Assembly: GCF_022532105.1 (NCBI RefSeq)
Contig: NZ_CP092832.1
Span: 2,385,001 to 2,449,000, forward strand
From: Flavobacterium sp. HJ-32-4
Lineage (GTDB): Bacteria; Bacteroidota; Bacteroidia; Flavobacteriales; Flavobacteriaceae
Reading direction: 5' to 3'
Length of the DNA: 64,000 nucleotides
This document shows, piece after piece, positions 58,892-64,000 of this stretch (its first letter is position 1; every line of letters begins with the position of its first letter). The notes beneath the pieces were generated by a model. The model did no database searches and had not been told where the DNA came from. It was given only the letters and a program-made list of their open reading frames with translations. A program made the translations under genes and the position numbers.

Positions 58892-59818
58892 TTAGGGAAG
58901 ATCGAAGGTGTAAAGGGCAGGGGAATGGCGGATGAATAAGAATCCAATTGCCTCGCTTATGGCGTAGAAATGACGTCCGTCGAAACTGGTGATGCCTTCC
59001 ACCTGTCGGAAATGACGACGTATACGGCGGTTTTTCCCTTCCCGGATCTTTCGGAAATCGCCGTTCTCGGGAAGTTGTAATTGTAAAACCCTCGGATTGA
59101 CGAGCATGTTATATCCGATCAACGTCACCTGGTTCCGCTCTCTATTATAGTCCGCGCCGGTCACCAAAAGACGGGTTTTCAACGAGGCAACATACCGCGC
59201 CACATGATGTCCGGGTGTAGTAGGTAAAGAGAAGATGCGCGAACCCCGTCGTTCTTTCCACTCTTTGGTAAACAGGAAGATAGTGTCGTTTACCACCACC
59301 ATCGCTTCACAGTCGAACGGTCCCTCTTTTTTGCCCGTTGCGTCTAGTATTTTCGGCCATTCGAAAGACAGCGTTTCTATTTTCGGTTGGTCTTCCAACA
59401 CCGAACGTTTCCCGACCTTGTAAATCGAGAGTCGCTTTCGGTTTGCACCATTGTTGCCAAAGTCTCCGATATAGAAGTGGGCATCGTCCTGGGCGAGTTC
59501 CTCCCAGTCGACGTTGCGCAGTCCGGGAAGTGGATACTGTGCCACGATTTTCCCCGTTGCCGTATCGATGGCAAACAACTCTGCGGCGGCGCCACTGTCG
59601 TTATGCGACCATAGTTGACCGTTCCACGCCACCAATCCTGAACCTTCCGATAGACGCTTGTCCAACAACGACAAACGCGGGGCACGCAGTCCACGCGTTT
59701 CAAACCGGTTCGCGGCAATTTCGTGGAGGGTGTCGCCCTGGGCCACGCCGGTGTACGTAGACAGACAACATAGGAGGGAAGCACCCACACGCCAAAAGAA
59801 AGCCTGGTTCAAGGTCAT
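58892..59818 (-). CDS. Exported protein with a predicted beta-propeller-like fold
   Basis: A 308-residue exported protein, MTLNQAFFWRVGASLLCCLS. I chose the ATG at 59816-59818; the open frame to 59917 starts at TTG and covers the terminator. Repeats of the kind GSGLVAWNGQLWSHNDSGAAAELFAIDTATG, NVDWEELAQDDAHFYIGDFG, FDCEAMVVVNDTIFLFTK, and QVEGITSFDGRHFYAISE suggest a propeller of the SdiA-regulated/esterase-like type found in Bacteroidota. No sorting tail; periplasmic or surface location unclear. No function known. Confidence 0.75.
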   Translation of the reverse strand: MTLNQAFFWRVGASLLCCLSTYTGVAQGDTLHEIAANRFETRGLRAPRLSLLDKRLSEGSGLVAWNGQLWSHNDSGAAAELFAIDTATGKIVAQYPLPGLRNVDWEELAQDDAHFYIGDFGNNGANRKRLSIYKVGKRSVLEDQPKIETLSFEWPKILDATGKKEGPFDCEAMVVVNDTIFLFTKEWKERRGSRIFSLPTTPGHHVARYVASLKTRLLVTGADYNRERNQVTLIGYNMLVNPRVLQLQLPENGDFRKIREGKNRRIRRHFRQVEGITSFDGRHFYAISEAIGFLFIRHSPALYTFDLP

Positions 59819-59850
59819 ATTTAAAGATAGGATATCGCTGGCAGCTACAC

Positions 59851-59880
59851 AAAAAAAATCCCGAAGCATCGCTACGGGAT
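59851..59880 (-). terminator. Terminator reading leftward, downstream of dnaN
   Basis: On the minus strand, ATCCCG/CGGGAT arms around a 11-base loop are followed by T8. It lies between dnaN (stop 60146) and the propeller gene, and should end transcripts from the right. The gap 59819-60145 holds this, element copy C and nothing else recognisable. Confidence 0.75.
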
Positions 59881-59941
59881 TCTTATTTATTGTCTTCTTG
59901 TCAAAACTGACTTTCAAATTTTAACTTTCGACTTCATGGAC

Positions 59942-60076
59942 CTTTAACAATTTTTACGGTTTTCCCGTACTTCCATGTCCAACACATTTTGTAAGGGACG
60001 CATCCGCCCCTTCCCTATGACAAGGTACGTCTCCCGCCGGAATGATTTTACGGGAAAAACGCACTTTTTGTTAAAA
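59942..60076. mobile_element. Copy C of the ~136-bp inverted-repeat element
   Basis: Ends CTTTAACAATTTTTACGG...TTTTCCCGTAC and TTTACGGGAAAAAC...TTTTTGTTAAAA. The core AAGGGACGCATCCGCCCC is at 59993-60010, same orientation as copy A. It lies between the terminator and dnaN. Unlike copies A and B it is not flanked by long heptamer arrays. Confidence 0.8.
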
Positions 60077-60145
60077 TTTGATGGATTGCGTTACTAGTCA
60101 AAATGTGAGGCTCTGCGCTACAGAGCAACCGACTTTCGACTGTCA

Positions 60146-61264
60146 TCACCCATTCAACATCACCGGCATCACCAACATGGTCACCGTCTCACCGTCGTCT
60201 AGTCCGTCAGAAGGGGTCAGGATGCCCGCGCGGTTTGGCAGCGACATCTCCAACTGGATGTCATCTGATTGCAAGTTGTTCAGCATTTCGGTGAGGAAAC
60301 GCGAATTGAAGCCGATTTGGATGTCATCACCTTGGTAATCACATGTCAAACGCTCCTCAGCCTTGTTTGAATAATCGATATCTTCGGCGGAAATATTCAG
60401 TTCGGCACCCGCGATTTTCAGGCGGATCTGGTGGGTCGTCTTGTTCGAGAAGATGGCCACACGACGCACGGAGTTCAGGAACTGCGAACGTCCGATGTGC
60501 AACTTGTTTGGATTCTCTTTCGGAATGACCGCTTCATAATTCGGGTATTTCCCGTCAATCAGGCGGCAGGTGAGTACGTAGTTCTCAAACGAGAACGTCG
60601 CATTCGAGTCGTTGTATTCGATGGTCACTTCGGCATCCGAAGCACCCAGGATATTTTTGAGGATGTTCAGCGGCTTCTTCGGCATGATGAAGTCGGCTAC
60701 CTGTGAAGCCGTCACGTCCGTGCGGCTGTATTTTACCAGTTTGTGCGCGTCTGTGGCCACGAAGGTGAGTCCCTGCGGCGAGAACTGGAAGAATACACCC
60801 GACATTACCGGACGCAGGTCGTCGTTTCCGGCTGCGAAGATGGTCTTGCTGATCGCGGTCGCCAAAACATGGGCCGGCACCAGCGTAGAAGACGGTTCTT
60901 CAAGGGTAACCGCTTTTGGGAATTCTTCACCCGGTGCGTACGCCAGCGCATACTTACCCGAGTTCGAACTAATTTCGATGGTGCTGTTCTCTTCCACCGT
61001 GAAGGTCAGCGGTTGTTCTGGGAACGTTTTCAGTATTTCCAGCAACAGGCGCGCCGGAACGGCCACGGCACCCGTACTCTCGGATTCGATTTCGAGCGTA
61101 GCCGACATCGTGGTCTCCAGATCCGAGGCCGAAACGGTCAGTGACCGCTTGTCGATCTCAAAAAGGAAATTGTCGAGGATCGGCAGGGTATTGTTGCTAT
61201 TGATAACGTTTCCAAGGACCTGCAACTGTTTCAGGAGGTAGGAACTCGATACGATGAACTTCAT
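60146..61264 (-). CDS. dnaN: DNA polymerase III sliding clamp (beta subunit)
   Basis: Forms the ring that holds the replicative polymerase on DNA. The 372 residues are three repeats of the clamp fold, with the N-terminal MKFIVSSSYLLKQLQVLGNVI, NTLPILDNFLFEI, DLETTMSATL, the mid-region HKLVKYSRTDV, and the C-terminal NSRFLTEMLNNLQSDDIQLEM and final MPVMLNG typical of DnaN ends. It is 93 bases downstream of gldG in the same orientation, with a hairpin in the gap. Confidence 0.97.
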   Translation of the reverse strand: MKFIVSSSYLLKQLQVLGNVINSNNTLPILDNFLFEIDKRSLTVSASDLETTMSATLEIESESTGAVAVPARLLLEILKTFPEQPLTFTVEENSTIEISSNSGKYALAYAPGEEFPKAVTLEEPSSTLVPAHVLATAISKTIFAAGNDDLRPVMSGVFFQFSPQGLTFVATDAHKLVKYSRTDVTASQVADFIMPKKPLNILKNILGASDAEVTIEYNDSNATFSFENYVLTCRLIDGKYPNYEAVIPKENPNKLHIGRSQFLNSVRRVAIFSNKTTHQIRLKIAGAELNISAEDIDYSNKAEERLTCDYQGDDIQIGFNSRFLTEMLNNLQSDDIQLEMSLPNRAGILTPSDGLDDGETVTMLVMPVMLNG

Positions 61265-61285
61265 GGGTCGTTTGCGTTTTTTAAT

Positions 61286-61339
61286 CCCGTAAAAATGCCA
61301 CTTTATGTGAAATATTCCACCGTTACGGGGCTTTTTTTT
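61286..61339. terminator. Hairpin with T-run between gldG and dnaN
   Basis: Arms CCCGTAA (61286-61292) and TTACGGG (61323-61329) enclose a 30-base loop, followed on the plus side by T8. No plus-strand gene precedes it, so on the minus strand it may rather be a regulatory or weak terminating structure in the dnaN leader. Confidence 0.4.
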
Positions 61340-61357
61340 AAAACAAATTTATTAACA

Positions 61358-63151
61358 TCAACGGGCGTACATCCGTCGGCGGAGAAGCGTGAATCCGATA
61401 CCGAACAACGCCAGCACCAGCAAAGGCGCCAGGACGGTGATGATTTGCACGCGGGTATACTCGGCTTCTACTTTTTTGGTATCGGTTAGCGGCAGCGACA
61501 CGTCTTTGCTGCGCAGTGTGATCAGGCCGTTTTCGTCCAGCAGGTAGTTCACGCAATTCATCATGAAATCCTTATTGCCATATAGCTTGCCGGTCCACCG
61601 GTCATAGCCGAGTTCCATTGGGCGACCGTCTTTATCGAGTTGGTTCCGCACGACATCTCCATCCGATACTACAATCATCCGGGTCGATTTTCCCACCGAT
61701 ACATGGTCGCTTTCATCAAATGGCAGGACGCGGTTCTCATAGATCGAATGGAAACGGCCTTCCAACAACACCGCCGCCGGCAGATTTCCTTTCCCCTGGT
61801 ATTCTTTCGGGTCGGATTCGATGGCGACATCCTCAAAACTCACCTGCGCCGGCACGCCCACCGCTTTCGAAAACGGCGACGATTGCAAAAGCACGGTCTT
61901 TTTGATGTCATTCTTCAGTAGCTCGATCGGGCTGGCGAAATCAAAACGCACAGCCTCTACATTCTTTACGATCGGGTGATCGCCCGTGGGAAGCATCACC
62001 GGTGAATACCGCCAGATGTAGGAGGAAAAACGGGTGCCGCTGCCTTCATCACCTGTGGCCAGTTTGATCTCTGCGGCGTATTCATCCTTGATCAGCTCTG
62101 GCTGTATCCGGACGCCGTATTTGAAAAAGAGGTTGTTCAGGTTCAGGTCGATAGGGAAGGCGAGGGCCGGACCTTTCGCCAGGCTATCCAGTTCCATATG
62201 CACCGGATCGACCAGCCACAAGGTTCGGCCACCGTGCATCACATAATCGTCCAACACCTGTATTTCCTCATCCGTAAAGCGTTCTTTCGGCTTCGCGATG
62301 ATGGCGAGGTCGTAGTTTTTCTTAAGGTAATCGGCACTCTCTTTCGGGCGTTTCGCCACCGAATCAAGGGTAAACGTTCCGATGTGGTATTGGTCGCGCA
62401 CCTGCCGCAGGAAATCGGCCATCAGTATGTCGTCGATCTCGGCATTGCCTTTGATTACGGCAATTTTCTTCGCACTGCGCTCCGTCGCGGTCTGCAGGCC
62501 ATTGGCAAAGGCATACTCCAGGTGCTGCACCGAGCTGTTGATATTTTCCTGTGTCGACGCGGTCATCATGTTCTTCAGCAGCGGTACCTTCACCCGGTGT
62601 CCGCGGTAATTGAGGATCGCCCACGGGAAGAGTACGGCTTCCGTCTTCTTACCATGGTCCATGACCGAGACGCTGACCGGCTTCATACCCGAGCCGTAGA
62701 ACGAATCGAACAATGCCTTATCGAGGTCGGTGATTTTATTGATCGATGCCCGCACCTGTTTGTCGATATCCGGCGTGACACCGCGGTTGCTCAGATGGAA
62801 GATGTCGAAGATCAGGTCTTTTTTCGCCTCATCGTCCTGTCCATCCCCAATCGGGTTCACAAAGTCAACGCGGATGTTGCGGTTGCGCGCCTGGAATTCT
62901 TCCAACAACTGTCGGGTTTCCGTCTCCAACCGCTGGAATTCACCCGGAGGCGTTCCGTTGAGGAAGACTTTAATCGTAAGCGGGTCGGTGATGTTCTCGG
63001 CGAGGTCGAGAGATACATTCGAAAGGGTGTACCGTTTGTCAGCCGTCAGGTCGAAACGCGCGAACACAAACTGTCCGATCACATTCACCAACACAATGCC
63101 CGCTACCAGCGAGCCCAATACCGTCAGGCGTTTTTTCTGTGTGGTCGTCAT
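61358..63151 (-). CDS. gldG: Gliding motility ABC-transporter component GldG
   Basis: Substrate-binding-like component of the GldA-GldF-GldG transporter required for Flavobacterium gliding and chitin use. The 597 residues include an N-terminal membrane helix (~12-30), a large periplasmic region with DLTADKRYTLS, FLNGTPPGEFQRLETETRQL, TLWLVDPVHMELDSLAKGPA and late GNKDFMMNCVNYLLDENGLI, and a C-terminal helix with VLAPLLVLALFGIGFTLLRR. The one-base overlap TAATG with gldF shows coupling. Confidence 0.93.
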   Translation of the reverse strand: MTTTQKKRLTVLGSLVAGIVLVNVIGQFVFARFDLTADKRYTLSNVSLDLAENITDPLTIKVFLNGTPPGEFQRLETETRQLLEEFQARNRNIRVDFVNPIGDGQDDEAKKDLIFDIFHLSNRGVTPDIDKQVRASINKITDLDKALFDSFYGSGMKPVSVSVMDHGKKTEAVLFPWAILNYRGHRVKVPLLKNMMTASTQENINSSVQHLEYAFANGLQTATERSAKKIAVIKGNAEIDDILMADFLRQVRDQYHIGTFTLDSVAKRPKESADYLKKNYDLAIIAKPKERFTDEEIQVLDDYVMHGGRTLWLVDPVHMELDSLAKGPALAFPIDLNLNNLFFKYGVRIQPELIKDEYAAEIKLATGDEGSGTRFSSYIWRYSPVMLPTGDHPIVKNVEAVRFDFASPIELLKNDIKKTVLLQSSPFSKAVGVPAQVSFEDVAIESDPKEYQGKGNLPAAVLLEGRFHSIYENRVLPFDESDHVSVGKSTRMIVVSDGDVVRNQLDKDGRPMELGYDRWTGKLYGNKDFMMNCVNYLLDENGLITLRSKDVSLPLTDTKKVEAEYTRVQIITVLAPLLVLALFGIGFTLLRRRMYAR

Positions 63152-63855
63152 TAGGCGCGGACTTTAAGTTTATGGACGGTAAAAGCCAGGAACAACAGGC
63201 TGATACTCACGAAATACAGCACATCACGGGTATCGATCACGCCGCGGGCCATACTGCTGAAATGCGCCTGCATCCCCAAAAGGGCGCCCATGCTGCCGGG
63301 CAGGTTGGCGAAACCGAAGTAGAAGACAAAACACAGGAATACCGAGGCAATAAAGGCCACGACCTGATTATCGGTCAGCGACGAGGTAAAGATCCCGATG
63401 GCCGAATAACCCGCCACAAGGAACAGCAGTCCGAAATAAGAGCCGATGGTGCTGCCAAAATCGATGTTGCCCTCCGGAAGCGCGAGTCCGTATAATACAT
63501 ACACATACACCAGCGTCGGCAGCAAGGCGATAACAATCAACAGCAGTGATCCGAGGAATTTTCCCAATACTACCTGCCACACCGACAGCGGTTTGGTCAG
63601 CAACAGTTCAAGTGTGCCTTGACGTCGCTCATCGGAAAAACTCCGCATCGTAACGGCCGGAATCAGGAAGATGAGTACCCAGGGCGCAAAAGTGAAGAAC
63701 GGTCCAAGGTCGGCAAAACCGGAATTAAGGATGTTGAAATCGCCGTCAAAGACCCATAAAAACAGGCCGTTGAGCAACAGGAAAACGGCTACGACCAAGT
63801 ATCCGACGGGCGAGCCGAAAAAGGATTTGATCTCACGCAGGAAAAGTGCTTTCAT
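63151..63855 (-). CDS. gldF: Gliding motility ABC-transporter permease GldF
   Basis: Permease of the GldA-GldF-GldG transporter. The 234-residue protein has about six membrane helices and family segments IKSFFGSPVGYLVVAVFLLL, WVFDGDFNIL, VTMRSFSDERRQGTLELLLT and LGKFLGSLLLIVIALLPT. It is the upstream partner of gldG (one-base overlap). The upstream gene ends 6 bases before its ATG, so a longer operon is likely. Confidence 0.94.
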   Translation of the reverse strand: MKALFLREIKSFFGSPVGYLVVAVFLLLNGLFLWVFDGDFNILNSGFADLGPFFTFAPWVLIFLIPAVTMRSFSDERRQGTLELLLTKPLSVWQVVLGKFLGSLLLIVIALLPTLVYVYVLYGLALPEGNIDFGSTIGSYFGLLFLVAGYSAIGIFTSSLTDNQVVAFIASVFLCFVFYFGFANLPGSMGALLGMQAHFSSMARGVIDTRDVLYFVSISLLFLAFTVHKLKVRA

Positions 63856-63861
63856 GCAATA

Positions 63862-64000
63862 TTAGGGCTTACATTTTTCAGTTCTGAGCGGTTGCATCGG
63901 TGCAGGGTCGCCGGTTTCCATTTCCACCATCGCATCCCGGAAATACCAGCCGTCCGCATACTTCCCGAGGTAGCCGCGAATTTCGGCAAATATAGGTTGT
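63862..64000 (-). CDS. C-terminal fragment of a gene cut by the right window edge
   Basis: The last 45 codons on the minus strand end at TAA 63862-63864; the rest lies beyond the window. The peptide (GYLGKYADGWYFRDAMVEME, then PAPMQPLRTEKCKP) is not one I recognise. It lies 6 bases before gldF on the same strand and is probably co-transcribed. Base composition matches the host genes. Confidence 0.6.
   Translation of the reverse strand, partial: QPIFAEIRGYLGKYADGWYFRDAMVEMETGDPAPMQPLRTEKCKP

Noticed and set aside
62198..63154. Open frame of 318 codons opposite gldG
   Set aside because: Antisense to a recognised gldG, no signal or motif; a shadow of the real gene.

Overview
The window is a stretch of chromosome from a member of the Bacteroidota, most likely a Flavobacteriaceae (Flavobacterium-like) bacterium, although it looks close to half G+C by eye, which is high for that family. 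Reasons: gliding-motility genes gldF and gldG at the right end; secreted proteins with type IX secretion (T9SS) sorting tails; glutamine synthetase III; many small Flavobacteria-type lipoproteins (DUF6146, DUF4920, DUF1573); and the Bacteroidota promoter box TAnnTTTG in front of many genes, with almost no Shine-Dalgarno sequences.

Layout. 1-5.8 kb: serine biosynthesis (serC-serA), a T9SS cargo, and an acyl-CoA reductase divergent from a ferredoxin. 5.8-10.5 kb: a repeat-rich gap, two unknown genes, then an A+T-rich island with a ParB-like protein and an adenine methyltransferase, ending at the remnant of a T9SS gene. 10.5-21.6 kb: ilvE, lipoproteins, mnmD, glnN, two OmpA-domain proteins and DUF1573. 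21.8-36.3 kb: core housekeeping (valS, superoxide dismutase, acyl-CoA-binding protein, psd, cdsA, LUD protein, ftsH, rsfS, birA, pyrE, NUDIX, coaD, ddl, PASTA protein, RluA-type pseudouridine synthase). 36.3-40.1 kb: a serine hydrolase, a DoxX-lipoprotein pair and a membrane-anchored AraC regulator. 40.8-50.1 kb: guaA, a LysM protein, osmC, DUF3820, pyrG, yidC and a YwqK-like protein. 50.1-56.6 kb: a second A+T-rich island with a 1,264-residue protein of unknown, possibly defensive, function, small envelope proteins and decaying genes. 56.6-64 kb: mnmE, a universal stress protein, a secreted propeller-like protein, dnaN, gldG and gldF.

Several things are not explained by the genes. Three copies of a ~136-bp intergenic element with ~27-bp terminal inverted repeats lie at 40.4, 49.0 and 59.9 kb. 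Arrays of 7-bp repeats fill many intergenic gaps and flank two of these elements. There is a 155-bp palindrome, an 11-bp-period A+T array, and a four-copy repeat containing CTCGAG. In the second island a small membrane-protein gene is continuous only through a -1 frameshift at an A7 run followed by a stem-loop. guaA, mnmE and pyrE have promoter boxes only 3-4 bases before the ATG and may be leaderless.

Family names are from memory of motifs; no search was run. No tRNA, rRNA or CRISPR array was recognised.
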